From DAOUAE01 sp034433795 (GTDB lineage Bacteria; Chloroflexota; UBA6077; FW602-bin22; DAOUAE01): DNA of 64,000 nt. This document shows, piece by piece, positions 25,797 through 34,377 of this stretch. The notes below the pieces were generated by a model. The model searched no databases. It worked only from the letters and a program-made list of their open reading frames with translations, and was not told where the DNA came from. Each line of letters starts with the position of its first letter. Position 1 is the stretch's first letter. The DNA is taken from positions 1-64,000 of the forward strand of contig DAOUAE010000057.1 in the NCBI GenBank assembly GCA_034433795.1, written 5' to 3'. The position numbers and the translations under genes are program-made.

Positions 25797-26051
25797 TCAG
25801 GCGGCCGGGCGACCGGTCCCCTGAAGGATGGTGATGAGCGCCCGCAGGGCGATGGCCGCCCAGAAGATATTCAGCGCCATGGAGACCCAGGCCCCGAGGA
25901 TGGCCGCGTAGACCGCCAGGATGATCCCGGCGACCAGGTTGAGCCCCTGGTAGAGAACCGTCTGCGGGGAGAGCCGGCCGGTCGAGACCAGGTAGTAGGC
26001 GATGAGCAGGCAGGCCATGCCCACCGCGCCAAAGGCGTGGACCAGGATCAT
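25797..26051 (-). CDS. CBU_0592-type small membrane protein
   Basis: An 84-residue protein with three hydrophobic segments and the pattern of the CBU_0592-like domain: LIAYYLVSTGRLSPQTVLYQGLNLVAG, then GAWVSMALNIFWAAIALRAL. The function of this domain is unknown. The ATG overlaps the mocA stop (ATGA), so it is translated together with a molybdenum cofactor enzyme. A link to the Mo-hydroxylase system is inferred from this coupling only. Confidence 0.75.
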   Translation of the reverse strand: MILVHAFGAVGMACLLIAYYLVSTGRLSPQTVLYQGLNLVAGIILAVYAAILGAWVSMALNIFWAAIALRALITILQGTGRPAA

Positions 26052-26653
26052 TGCTCGTCGGCCAGGTGGGCGGTCTGGAGAACGGCTGCCTGATAGTCGT
26101 CCCAGGTGTCGATGTCGCGCAGAACGGCGTCGGTGGCGACCGTGACCAGCGCGACCTGGCCGCCGTGGCGCTGGATGACCTCGCGCGCTCCCCGGTCGCC
26201 GGTGATGGCCAGGAGGTCGGGCAGCAGGCGGCTGTCAAAGAGGACCGGATGACCGCGCTGGCCGGCGTGGACCGGGACCACGATCGGCTGGCCGGTCTCC
26301 TCGTAGGTGGCGAGAAGACGGCGGACGATCTCTGCGGTGATGAACGGTTGATCGACCAGGAAGACCAGAACGGCCCGCGTCGCGGGCGGCAGGGCGCGCA
26401 GGCCCGCCACCAGCGACGTGCTCTGGCCCTCGGCATAGGCCGGGTTCTCGACCACCGTCACCGGGAGATCGGCCACCTCGGCCCGGACGGCCGGAGCGGC
26501 GTGGCCGACCACCACGATGACCGGATCCAGCCCGGCCGCCAGGGCCACGCGCGTCACCCGGCGCACCAGCGTCTGACCGCCCAGGCGCAGGAGCTGCTTG
26601 GGCTGGCCGAGGCGGGTCGAGGCGCCGGCCGCCAGGACGATCCCGGCGTACAC
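26048..26653 (-). CDS. mocA: Molybdenum cofactor nucleotidyltransferase (MocA-like)
   Basis: A 201-residue MobA-like NTP transferase. The N-terminal nucleotide motif is VLAAGASTRLGQPKQLL, followed by VVVGHAA, the metal-binding LVDQPFI and a late GQRGHPVLFD. In molybdenum hydroxylase clusters this type adds CMP to molybdopterin to make the cytosine dinucleotide cofactor that CoxL-type subunits bind. The GTG start lies one base after the XdhC stop. It is the last enzyme gene of the cox cluster. Confidence 0.88.
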   Translation of the reverse strand: MYAGIVLAAGASTRLGQPKQLLRLGGQTLVRRVTRVALAAGLDPVIVVVGHAAPAVRAEVADLPVTVVENPAYAEGQSTSLVAGLRALPPATRAVLVFLVDQPFITAEIVRRLLATYEETGQPIVVPVHAGQRGHPVLFDSRLLPDLLAITGDRGAREVIQRHGGQVALVTVATDAVLRDIDTWDDYQAAVLQTAHLADEQ

Positions 26654-26654
26654 C

Positions 26655-27461
26655 TCAGCCCCCAGCCGCCGGCGCCGTGGCCTCGACCGGTGGGGTCTCG
26701 ACCGCCACCAGCGTCCGACCGTTTTTCACCGCGATCATCTCGGCGGCGATGGCCAGCGCGATCTCCTCGGGCGTCCGGGCGCCAATGGGCAGGCCGATGG
26801 GGGCGTGAATGCGGCGCAGCTGCTCCTCGCTGAACCCCTGCTGGCGCAGCCGGGCCAGCCGGTCCTGGCTGGTCTTGCGGCTGCCGATGGCGCCGATGTA
26901 GCGGGCGTTGCTCTGGAGGGCCACCCTCAGCGAGGGCTCGTCGAACTTCGGGTCGTGGGTCAGAATGACGATGTAGGTCGAGCGGTCCAGCCGTTCCCTC
27001 TGCAGCACCTCGTCCGGCCAGGCCACGATCAGTTCGTCGGCGTGCGGGAAGCGCTCACGGGTGGCGAACTTCCCCCGCGCGTCGATGACCTTGACCCGGA
27101 AGCCGAGCAGTTTGGCGATGTGGGTCAGGGCGATGGCGGTGTGGACCGCGCCGATAATAAACAGCGTTGGCGCCGGCAGATAGCTCTCGATAAAGACCTC
27201 GACCGTCTCCGGCTGGCCAGCCGGGCCCGGCAGGTCGAAGGGCAGCGTCGCCGACCGCCCCTCGTCGAGGAGGCGCCGGGCGCTGGCCACCACCGGCCCC
27301 TCCAGCGCCGGGTCGCCCAGCGTGCCCTCGGTCCGTCCATCGGGGAAGACCAGCATCTTCTGACCGAGCAGCCGTTCGCCCCGGACGACGGTGGCCACCG
27401 CCACCGGCTGCTCGGTCTCGAGACACTCCTTCAGCCGCTCATACAGGCTCGCCATCTTCAC
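26655..27461 (-). CDS. xdhC: XdhC-family maturation protein, two domains
   Basis: XdhC proteins bind molybdenum cofactor and insert the sulfurated form into xanthine-oxidase-family enzymes. The 268-residue protein has an N-terminal XdhC/CoxI domain (about 5-90) and a C-terminal Rossmann-like XdhC domain (about 95-245; LFIIGAVHTAIALTHIAKLLG, AIGSRKTSQDR, APIGLPIGARTPEEIALAI). The Gly-Gly-Cys segment usual in the first domain reads GTLGDPALEG and has no cysteine. The adjacent short CoxI protein keeps that cysteine, so the two may work as a pair. It starts one base after the stop of that gene. Confidence 0.9.
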   Translation of the reverse strand: MKMASLYERLKECLETEQPVAVATVVRGERLLGQKMLVFPDGRTEGTLGDPALEGPVVASARRLLDEGRSATLPFDLPGPAGQPETVEVFIESYLPAPTLFIIGAVHTAIALTHIAKLLGFRVKVIDARGKFATRERFPHADELIVAWPDEVLQRERLDRSTYIVILTHDPKFDEPSLRVALQSNARYIGAIGSRKTSQDRLARLRQQGFSEEQLRRIHAPIGLPIGARTPEEIALAIAAEMIAVKNGRTLVAVETPPVEATAPAAGG

Positions 27462-27773
27462 TCACCGCAGCGGCTCGACGAAGACCTCGATGGTGCCCCC
27501 GCAGGCCAGGCCGACCTCCCAGCCCTCCTCATCGCTGATGCCGAAGCGCAGAAGCTGCGGGCGGCCGGTGGCCAGGACCTCCAGAGCGGCCTCGACCACC
27601 GCTCCCTCGACGCAGCCGCCGCTGACCGAGCCGGCCATCTCACCGTTCTCCGAGACCGCCAGTTTGGCCCCGACGCCCCGGGGAGCCGTCCCCTCGACCT
27701 TGATGACCGTGGCCAGGGCGACCGCCTCACCGCGGGCGCGCCAGCGCTCGATGTCGGCCAGAACCTCACGCAT
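27462..27773 (-). CDS. coxI: Single-domain CoxI/XdhC N-domain protein
   Basis: A 103-residue protein consisting only of the XdhC/CoxI domain. It has TVIKVEGTAPRGVGAKLAVS, the cysteine motif GSVSGGCVEGAVV and a second one in GLACGGTIEVFVEP. Both cysteines lie in positions conserved in this domain and absent from the following two-domain XdhC. It overlaps coxE by 8 bases and is followed at once by xdhC. It probably acts in sulfuration or transfer of molybdenum cofactor. Confidence 0.85.
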   Translation of the reverse strand: MREVLADIERWRARGEAVALATVIKVEGTAPRGVGAKLAVSENGEMAGSVSGGCVEGAVVEAALEVLATGRPQLLRFGISDEEGWEVGLACGGTIEVFVEPLR

Positions 27774-29028
27774 CGGTGCTCCTCCCCGGCATGCTCTCCT
27801 CGGCCAGCCGTCGTTGCCGCCGGGCCGGGCGCCGCCCCTCGATCCGGCAGAGGTGCGCGGCCAGCGCCTCCAGGCTCTCGATGTTGTGGATGGGCAGGAA
27901 GTCGTCGACGAAGGGCAGGGCCGCCTGGAGGCCCTGGGTCAGCGGCTGGTAATCGGGCAGGCCCAGGAGCGGATTCAGCCAGATCAGCCGGTAGCAACTG
28001 CGCTGGAGCCGGGCCATCTCGGTCCGGAGCAGGTCGACATCGCCCCGGTCCCAGCCGTCGCTGATGATAAGGACGATCGCTCCCCGGCCCAGCACCCGGC
28101 GGGCCCACTCGTAATTGAACGTCTTCAGGCACTCGCCGATCCGGGTGCCACCAGACCAGTCCTGGACCGCGCGCGCGACCTCCAGCATCGCCTCACCGAT
28201 GTCGCGCCGGGCCAGATAGTGGGTGATCCGGGTCAGCCGGGTGCCGAAGACGAAGGCCTCGACGTTCTCCAGCCCGTTCTGCAGGCTGTGCATAAAGTGC
28301 AGGAAGAAACGGGTGTAGCGCTCCATCGAGCCGCTGATATCGCAGAGGATCACCAGCGGCCGGCTCTTGGTCTTGCGATCGCGCCGGCGCAGCTCCAGCG
28401 GCTCGCAGCCGTACTTCAGCGTGTGCCGCACCGTCCGCCGCAGGTCCAGCCGGGCGCCTCGACGGGCCGGCACCAGCCGGCGGGCCGGCCGTTCGGCCAG
28501 CCGCCAGCGCAGACGGGCGATCAGCCGCCGGGCCTGTTCGACCTCCTCCGGGGTGAAGGCCTCGAAGTTTTTCTTGCGCAGCACCTCGACTGCGCTGTAG
28601 GTGTAGAGGCGCTCGACCACGGTCTCGGCCTTCTGATCGTCCTCGTGCCCCTCTTCCTGCGCCGTGGCGCCCACCCGCAGACGGCGCAGGGCAGGCACCG
28701 GCTCGCGGGGCCGACGGGCCCGGATCTGCCCGTCGGCCTGGGCCAGGAGCGAGCGCGTCTCCAGCCCCCGTCGCCAGAAGAGGTCGAAGGCCAGATCGAA
28801 GAGCAGGAGGTCCTCCTGGCGCGTCACCAGCGTGCAGCGCAGCGTGTGGTAGAAATCGTCGGGCCGGTTGATCTCGATACAGAGCAGGGCCCGGGCGGCA
28901 TCGATCAGCTGGCCCGGCCCCACGTCCAGTCCGACCTCGCGCAGCAGCCGGCCAAAGAGAACGACGTTGGCCAGAAGATGCCCGCCGCCGTCCGGGACCT
29001 CCAGAGACAGACGCTCACGCGCCGCCAT
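27766..29028 (-). CDS. coxE: CoxE, VWA-domain maturation protein
   Basis: CoxE works with the AAA+ ATPase CoxD; in carboxydotrophs the pair is needed for assembling the Mo active site. The 420-residue protein has an N-terminal helical region and a C-terminal von Willebrand A domain with the metal-ion site DISGS at 230-234. Further MIDAS residues lie in SGGTRIGE and LIISDGWDRGD. It overlaps coxD by 14 bases and coxI by 8, indicating tight translational coupling. Length is typical. Confidence 0.92.
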   Translation of the reverse strand: MAARERLSLEVPDGGGHLLANVVLFGRLLREVGLDVGPGQLIDAARALLCIEINRPDDFYHTLRCTLVTRQEDLLLFDLAFDLFWRRGLETRSLLAQADGQIRARRPREPVPALRRLRVGATAQEEGHEDDQKAETVVERLYTYSAVEVLRKKNFEAFTPEEVEQARRLIARLRWRLAERPARRLVPARRGARLDLRRTVRHTLKYGCEPLELRRRDRKTKSRPLVILCDISGSMERYTRFFLHFMHSLQNGLENVEAFVFGTRLTRITHYLARRDIGEAMLEVARAVQDWSGGTRIGECLKTFNYEWARRVLGRGAIVLIISDGWDRGDVDLLRTEMARLQRSCYRLIWLNPLLGLPDYQPLTQGLQAALPFVDDFLPIHNIESLEALAAHLCRIEGRRPARRQRRLAEESMPGRSTDA

Positions 29029-29938
29029 CGCTGCGGGCCTTCTCCACCAGGTACTTGATGGCCTGGGCTTTGACCTTCTTGATATCGTCCTGGTACTTCA
29101 GGATGCAGCCCAGGGTATCGCTGACCACGTCCTCGGTCAGCGTCTGCTGGTCGAGGGCCAGGAGCGCCGCCGTCCAGTCCAGCGTCTCGGCCACGCCGGG
29201 CAGTTTGTAGAGGTCCAGCTTGCGCAGCTCCTGCATAAAGAGGCAGATCTGGCGGGTCAGCCGCTCCGGAGCCTCCGGCACCTTGGTCCGCACAATGGCC
29301 TGCTCTTTCTCCAGGCTGGGGTAGTCGATCCAGTGGTAGAGGCAGCGGCGTTTGAGGGCATCATGGATCTCGCGGGTGCGGTTGGAGGTGATGACCACCA
29401 CCGGTGGCTCGACCGCCCGCAGCGTCCCGATCTCGGGGATCGAGACCTGGAAGTCCGAGAGCAGCTCCAACAGGAAGGCCTCGAACTCCTCGTCGGCCCG
29501 GTCGATCTCGTCGATGAGCAGGACCTTCGGCAGGGGCTCCGTGGCGTCGATGGCCTGAAGGAGCGGCCGGCGGATGAGGAACTCCGGGCCGAAGATCTCC
29601 TTCAGCGCCTCGGACGAGCGCTGTCCCTGGGCCTCCAGCAGGCGGATGTAGAGGATCTGCCGGGCGTAGTTCCACTCGTAGACCGCGGTGTTGACATCCA
29701 GGCCCTCGTAGCACTGCAACCGGATGAGGTCGGTCTCCAGGAGACGGGCCAGAACCTTGGCGATCTCGGTCTTGCCGACCCCGGCCTCGCCCTCCAGGAG
29801 CAGCGGCTTGCGGAGCCGCAGGGCCAGGAAGACGGCGGTCGCCAGCCCCCGGTCGGCGATGTAGGCCTGGGTGCGCAGGGCCTCCTGAACGTCGTCGATC
29901 CGCTGGACCTTCAACAGATTCTGCGCGCGCGTCTGCAA
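29015..29938 (-). CDS. coxD: CoxD, MoxR-type AAA+ ATPase
   Basis: A 307-residue MoxR-class ATPase. The Walker A motif is GEAGVGKT at 50-57, Walker B LLIDEIDRADEEFE around 140-153, and sensor 1 VVITSNRTREIHDALKRR. It is thought to remodel the Mo-enzyme with its VWA partner CoxE, whose gene overlaps its end. The ATG start has no strong Shine-Dalgarno sequence. It lies 43 bases after coxG. Confidence 0.92.
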   Translation of the reverse strand: MQTRAQNLLKVQRIDDVQEALRTQAYIADRGLATAVFLALRLRKPLLLEGEAGVGKTEIAKVLARLLETDLIRLQCYEGLDVNTAVYEWNYARQILYIRLLEAQGQRSSEALKEIFGPEFLIRRPLLQAIDATEPLPKVLLIDEIDRADEEFEAFLLELLSDFQVSIPEIGTLRAVEPPVVVITSNRTREIHDALKRRCLYHWIDYPSLEKEQAIVRTKVPEAPERLTRQICLFMQELRKLDLYKLPGVAETLDWTAALLALDQQTLTEDVVSDTLGCILKYQDDIKKVKAQAIKYLVEKARSDGGA

Positions 29939-29981
29939 TCCTCGTCACTCCCCACCGGGCCAGCCCGAGGTGCCGTGCCGG

Positions 29982-30440
29982 CTAGCCCGCCTTGACGACT
30001 GTCTCCAGTCGTTTCTGCATGCAGGTGAAGAACTGGTTCATCAGCATCCGGGCCACCGGCTGCAGGAGCCGCTGGCCGACGGCGGCGATGGCACCGCCGA
30101 CCTCGGCCTCCCCCTCGACCCTGACCTCCGTCCCCTCCCCCTGGGCGACGAGGCGAACCAGGCCGCTCCCCTTGACAAAGCCGGGGGCGCCGCTGCCCTC
30201 GATCAGCAGGCGATAGGAGTGCGGGGGGACCTTCTCGGCCACCCCAACCGTGCCGGTGTAGGTGCCCCGGATCCCGGCCACGCCGACGGTCAGCGTGGCC
30301 TGATAGCGGTCGTCACCGAGCGGCTCCAACCGCTGACAGCCGGGAATACAGGCGGCCAGGGCCTCCGGATCCATCAGAAGGTTCCAGACCTGCTCGGGGG
30401 GAGCGGGGAAGGAATAGGTGCCTTCGATGCGCATGGGCAT
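29982..30440 (-). CDS. coxG: CoxG, SRPBCC-domain protein
   Basis: CoxG proteins are small lipid- or ligand-binding-fold proteins, thought to recruit the CoxSLM enzyme to the membrane in carboxydotrophs. The 152-residue product is a single SRPBCC domain (IEGTYSFPAPPEQVWNLLMD, then IPGCQRLEPLG) with a C-terminal amphipathic helix (LLQPVARMLMNQFFTCMQKRL) suited to membrane contact. It starts with GGAGGAG upstream and lies 116 bases after coxM. That gap holds a TATAAT and a hairpin, so it may be separately expressed. Confidence 0.9.
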   Translation of the reverse strand: MPMRIEGTYSFPAPPEQVWNLLMDPEALAACIPGCQRLEPLGDDRYQATLTVGVAGIRGTYTGTVGVAEKVPPHSYRLLIEGSGAPGFVKGSGLVRLVAQGEGTEVRVEGEAEVGGAIAAVGQRLLQPVARMLMNQFFTCMQKRLETVVKAG

Positions 30441-30460
30441 GCGGTTCTCCTCCAGCTGGC

Positions 30461-30503
30461 ATTATACAGAAAGGACGGGGCAGCCGGCGAGCGCCGCTGC
30501 CCC
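30461..30503 (-). promoter_or_regulatory. Hairpin and -10-like element between coxM and coxG
   Basis: Read on the minus strand, a hairpin with perfect 8-base arms GGGGCAGC/GCTGCCCC (30503-30496 and 30484-30477) is followed by CGTCCTTTCTG and then TATAAT (30466-30461), 20 bases before the coxG start. The hairpin could weaken transcription after coxM, and the TATAAT could start a coxG-D-E transcript. No -35 is visible. Confidence 0.45.
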
Positions 30504-30556
30504 TCGACAGCGCCTGTCTCTGTACCGCCCGGATCGCCGGGCCGGTCCCGGTCAGC

Positions 30557-31423
30557 CTAGCGGATGCGGGCCAGGGCGGCCTCGAGCGCCCGGCGGGTGT
30601 AGACGCGGGCCAGGTGCTGACGGTACTCCCCCGAGGCGTGGATATCGCTCAGCGTCTCCAGGTCATCGGCCGCCCGCTCGGCCGCCGCCCGGATGACCGC
30701 CGCCTCCAGCCGCTGGCCCACCAGCGCCTGTTCGACCATCGGGCGCCGGACGGCTCGGGGGCCGACCCCGGTGATGGCCACCCGCGCCTGCTGGCAGCGC
30801 CCCTCGGCATCGAGGGTGACCACCGCGCAGACGCCGCAGATGGCGTAGCGCGAGGCCGGGTGCGGGAATTTGACGTAGGCCGAGCCGGTGCGCGGCGGGG
30901 GCGCCGGCAGCCGCACCGCGGTGATGATCTCGCCGGGCTGAAGGGCGGTGGTGAAGAGGTCGATGAAGAAGTCGGTGGCCGGGATCTGGCGCGTCCCGCT
31001 GGGGCCCAGGGTCTGGATCTGGGCCTCCAGGGCCAGGACCACCGCCGGGTAGTCAGCGGCCGGGTCGGCGTGGGCCAGACTGCCGCCGATGGTCCCCCGG
31101 TTGCGCACCTGGACGTCGCCGATAAGCCCCGCCGCCTCTGGCAGCGCCGGCCACATCTCCCGCAGCAGCGACGAGGATTCGATCATGTAGTGGGTGGTCA
31201 GGGCACCGATGGCCACCCCTCCATCGCTCGGTCGGATGTAGGCCAGATCGGAGAGCCGCCCGATGTCGATAAGGTGCTTGGGGGTGGCCAGCCGCAGCTT
31301 CATCAGCGGGATCAGGCTGTGCCCGCCGGCCAGCAGTTTGGCCTCATCGCCGTACTGCTGGAGGAGAGCCACCGCTTCATCGAGCGAGGCGGGAACGTGG
31401 TACTCGAAAGCGCTCGGGATCAT
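30557..31423 (-). CDS. coxM: CoxM, FAD-binding subunit of Mo hydroxylase
   Basis: The medium subunit passes electrons from the iron-sulfur subunit to FAD and then to an external acceptor. The 288-residue protein has both flavin-binding motifs of the family: LAGGHSLIP (31-39) and TIGGSLAHADPAADYP (111-126). FDYH-type entry residues are represented by AFEYHVPAS. The gene order S-L-M is that of form II clusters (form I is M-S-L). It begins 23 bases after coxL. Confidence 0.93.
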   Translation of the reverse strand: MIPSAFEYHVPASLDEAVALLQQYGDEAKLLAGGHSLIPLMKLRLATPKHLIDIGRLSDLAYIRPSDGGVAIGALTTHYMIESSSLLREMWPALPEAAGLIGDVQVRNRGTIGGSLAHADPAADYPAVVLALEAQIQTLGPSGTRQIPATDFFIDLFTTALQPGEIITAVRLPAPPPRTGSAYVKFPHPASRYAICGVCAVVTLDAEGRCQQARVAITGVGPRAVRRPMVEQALVGQRLEAAVIRAAAERAADDLETLSDIHASGEYRQHLARVYTRRALEAALARIR

Positions 31424-31446
31424 CGGTTCCTCCTCTCCCTGCGTGA

Positions 31447-33807
31447 TCAGGCCGGCTGCTGCCGGGCCTGCCGCATGACCCGCCAGATCTTTTCCGGCCA
31501 GAGCGGCATGTCGATGTGCGTGATCCCCAAAGGGGCCAGGGCGTCGCAGACGGCGTTGACCACCGCCGGGGTGGCAGCGATGGTCCCGGTCTCGCCGACC
31601 CCCTTGACACCCAGCGGGTTGACCGGCGAAGGCGTCTCGGTCCGGTCGGTCTCAATGGGAGGCAGGTCGTCGGCCTTCGGCACGGCGTAGTCCATCAGCG
31701 ACCCCGTGAGCAGCTGCCCGTTCTGGTCGTAGATGGCCGCCTCGTAGAGGGCCTGGGCCACACCCTGGGCCACACCCCCGTGGACCTGCCCGTCGACGAT
31801 CTTGGGGTTGATGACCGGTCCGCAGTCGTCGACCGCCACGTAGCGCCGGAGCCTGACCTTGCCGGTCTCGGGGTCGATTTCGACGATGGCCACGTGGGCT
31901 CCGAAGGGGTAGACGAAGTTCGAGGGGTCGAAGAAGCTGCTGGCCTCCAGGCCCGGCTCCAGCCCCGGCGGCAGGTTCCAGGCGAGGTAGGCGGCCAGGG
32001 CCACCTCCTGAATCGTCTTCGCGCGGTCGGGCACGCCACGGACGAAGAAGCGCCCGGCCTGGAACTCGACGTCCTCCTCGGCCGCCTCCAGCAGATGGGC
32101 CGCGATCTTGCGCGCCTTCTCCCGGACCCGGCGGGCCGCCAGCGCGATGGCCGAGCCACCCACCGCCGTGGTCCGGCTGCCGTAAGTGCCCCAGCCCATG
32201 GGGATGGCGTCGGTGTCGCCGTGGATGACCTCGATGTCGTCGAGCGGGATCCCCAGTTCGTCGGCCACGATCTGGGCGAAGGTGGTCTCCTCACCCTGAC
32301 CGTGCGGCGACGAGCCGGTGAAGACCGAGACCTTGCCGGTCGGGTGCACCCGCACCACCGCGCTCTCCCAGAGACCGCCCTGGAAGCCGACCGCGCCGGC
32401 CACCTGCGACGGCCCCAGTCCGCAGATCTCGACGTAGGTCGAGAAGCCGATGCCCAGGTACCGCCCCTGGGCGCGGGCCTGAGCCTGTTCCTCGCGGAAC
32501 TTCTGGTAGTCGACGAGCGCCAGCGCCCGGTCCAGCGTCGCCTCGTAGTTGCCACTGTCATAGGTGATGCCGGTGGCCACGGTGTAGGGAAAGGCGCTGG
32601 CCGGAATGAAGTTGCGCCGCCGGACCTCGACCGGGTCCAGGCCGATCTCGCGGGCCAGGAGATCCACCATCCGCTCGACCAGATAGGTGGCCTCCGGCCG
32701 GCCCGCCCCCCGGTAGGCGTCGACCGGGGTGGTGTTGGTCAGGACACCGTAGACCTCGCAGTGAATATTGGGGATGCGGTAGGCGCCGGAGAGCATCAGC
32801 CCAAAGAGGATGGTCGGAATCCCGGGCGCCGCCGTCGAGAGGTAGGCCCCCAGGTTCGCCCGGACGATGGCCCGCAGACCGAGGATCGTCCCGTCGCGCC
32901 GGGCAGCCAGTTCGACATCCTGGATGTGGTCGCGACCGTGGGTGGTGGCGATGAAGTTCTCCCGCCGGTCCTCCACCCACTTGACCGGCCGGCCCAGTTC
33001 TCGGGCCAGGAAGCAGACGATCGCCTCGTCCGGGTAGTGGTGGATCTTGCTGCCGAAGCCACCGCCGACATCGGGGGCGATGACCCGGATCTTGTGCTCC
33101 GGCATCCCCAGCACACCGGAGAGGAGCACCCGGTGGATATGCGGGTTCTGCGAGGTCATCCAGAGGGTGAGTTCGCCGCTGCCGGGGTTGTACTGGGCCA
33201 GCGCCGCCCGCGTCTCCATCGCGTTGGGGATGAGCCGCTGGTTGATGAAGCGCTGGCGGACGATCACGTCGGCCGCGCGGAAGGCGGCCTCGACATCGCC
33301 TCCGGAGACCTTCCAGTGGAAGGCCACATTGCCCGGCACCGAGGCGTGCAGCTGCGGCGCGCCGGGGGCCATCGCCTGCTCGGCGTCGGTCACCGCCGGC
33401 AGAACCTCGTAGTCCACCTCGATGAGATCGAGAGCGTCACGGGCGATCCCCCGGTCCTCGGCCACCACCACCGCCACGCCGTCGCCCACGTAGCGGACGG
33501 TGTCCACCGCCAGCGGCGGATGCTCCGGGACCTTGAGATCGGCGTTGGGAATGAGCCAGGCGCAGGGAATGGCCCCGACTTTGCCCTTCAGGTCCTGGCC
33601 GGTGTAGACCGCCACCACCCCGGGCAGCGCCCGGGCCCGGCTGACGTCGATGCGCCGGATGCGGGCGTGGGCGTGCGGGCTACGGAGGATGGCTGCGTAG
33701 AGCATCCCCGGAAGACGGATGTCGTCGACGAACAGGCCGTGGCCGGTGATCAGGCGCGGGTCCTCACGCCGCCGGACGGCGGCGCCGAACAGCCTCGTTA
33801 CTGCCAT
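31447..33807 (-). CDS. coxL: CoxL-like molybdenum hydroxylase large subunit, form II
   Basis: The 786-residue catalytic subunit binds molybdopterin cytosine dinucleotide. Evidence is RLFGAAVRRREDPRLITGHG at the start, DVGGGFGSK in the middle, and the catalytic Glu739 in GVKGVGETG. The loop that distinguishes enzyme types reads AYRGAGR (364-370). This is the form II signature, while proven CO dehydrogenases carry AYxCSFR with the Cu-binding Cys. So the sequence supports an aerobic Mo hydroxylase of unknown substrate, and CO oxidation is unproven. The ATG start has GGAGGGGG upstream. Confidence 0.93.
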   Translation of the reverse strand: MAVTRLFGAAVRRREDPRLITGHGLFVDDIRLPGMLYAAILRSPHAHARIRRIDVSRARALPGVVAVYTGQDLKGKVGAIPCAWLIPNADLKVPEHPPLAVDTVRYVGDGVAVVVAEDRGIARDALDLIEVDYEVLPAVTDAEQAMAPGAPQLHASVPGNVAFHWKVSGGDVEAAFRAADVIVRQRFINQRLIPNAMETRAALAQYNPGSGELTLWMTSQNPHIHRVLLSGVLGMPEHKIRVIAPDVGGGFGSKIHHYPDEAIVCFLARELGRPVKWVEDRRENFIATTHGRDHIQDVELAARRDGTILGLRAIVRANLGAYLSTAAPGIPTILFGLMLSGAYRIPNIHCEVYGVLTNTTPVDAYRGAGRPEATYLVERMVDLLAREIGLDPVEVRRRNFIPASAFPYTVATGITYDSGNYEATLDRALALVDYQKFREEQAQARAQGRYLGIGFSTYVEICGLGPSQVAGAVGFQGGLWESAVVRVHPTGKVSVFTGSSPHGQGEETTFAQIVADELGIPLDDIEVIHGDTDAIPMGWGTYGSRTTAVGGSAIALAARRVREKARKIAAHLLEAAEEDVEFQAGRFFVRGVPDRAKTIQEVALAAYLAWNLPPGLEPGLEASSFFDPSNFVYPFGAHVAIVEIDPETGKVRLRRYVAVDDCGPVINPKIVDGQVHGGVAQGVAQALYEAAIYDQNGQLLTGSLMDYAVPKADDLPPIETDRTETPSPVNPLGVKGVGETGTIAATPAVVNAVCDALAPLGITHIDMPLWPEKIWRVMRQARQQPA

Positions 33808-33876
33808 CGCTGCCCCCTCCTTCGGGTCGTTCTCGCTGGACCGCTCCGCCAGATAGTCTGCCCGGCGACGGCGCCA

Positions 33877-34347
33877 CTAACTGACGGCCATCTTCCGGGC
33901 CGCGTACTGAATGGCTTTGACGATGTTGTGGTAGCCCGTGCACCGGCAGAGGTTGCCCTCCAGACCGCGCCGGATCTCCTCCTCCGAGGGGTTGGGATTG
34001 CGCTGCAGGATCTGGTAGGCGGTCATAATCATCCCCGGCGTGCAGAAGCCGCACTGGAGCCCGTGCTCTTCCCAGAAGCCCTCCTGCAGGGGATGCAACT
34101 CGCCATCGCGGGCCAGCCCCTCGATGGTCAGAATCTCGGCGCCGTCGGCCTGGACGGCGAACATGGTGCACGACTTCACCGCCTGACCATTGACGAGCAC
34201 CGTGCAGGCACCACACTGGCTGGTGTCGCAGCCGATGTGCGTCCCGGTCAGGCCGAGGACGTCGCGGAGGTAGTGCACCAGCAAGAGCCGCGGCTCGACC
34301 TCGTTCTGGTAGCGGACACCGTTGACCGTGACAGTGACCCGGCTCAT
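33877..34347 (-). CDS. coxS: CoxS, [2Fe-2S] subunit of Mo hydroxylase
   Basis: A 156-residue electron-transfer subunit. The plant-type [2Fe-2S] cluster uses Cys40, Cys45, Cys48 (GCDTSQCGAC) and Cys60. The second cluster uses Cys99, Cys102, Cys134 and Cys136 (CGFC and CRCTGY). The length is family-typical. ATG at 34347 starts the conserved MSRVTVTVNG; a 36-residue upstream extension is not conserved and would overlap the leader hairpin. It is the first gene of the cluster, behind a good promoter and a structured leader of about 70 bases. Confidence 0.95.
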   Translation of the reverse strand: MSRVTVTVNGVRYQNEVEPRLLLVHYLRDVLGLTGTHIGCDTSQCGACTVLVNGQAVKSCTMFAVQADGAEILTIEGLARDGELHPLQEGFWEEHGLQCGFCTPGMIMTAYQILQRNPNPSEEEIRRGLEGNLCRCTGYHNIVKAIQYAARKMAVS

Positions 34348-34377
34348 GGCAGCGACCCCCTTGTTGCGATCTCGGCC

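Noticed and set aside
31447..34347. Calling the cox cluster a carbon monoxide dehydrogenase
   Set aside because: The AYRGAGR loop and gene order are form II; CO activity cannot be assumed from the sequence.
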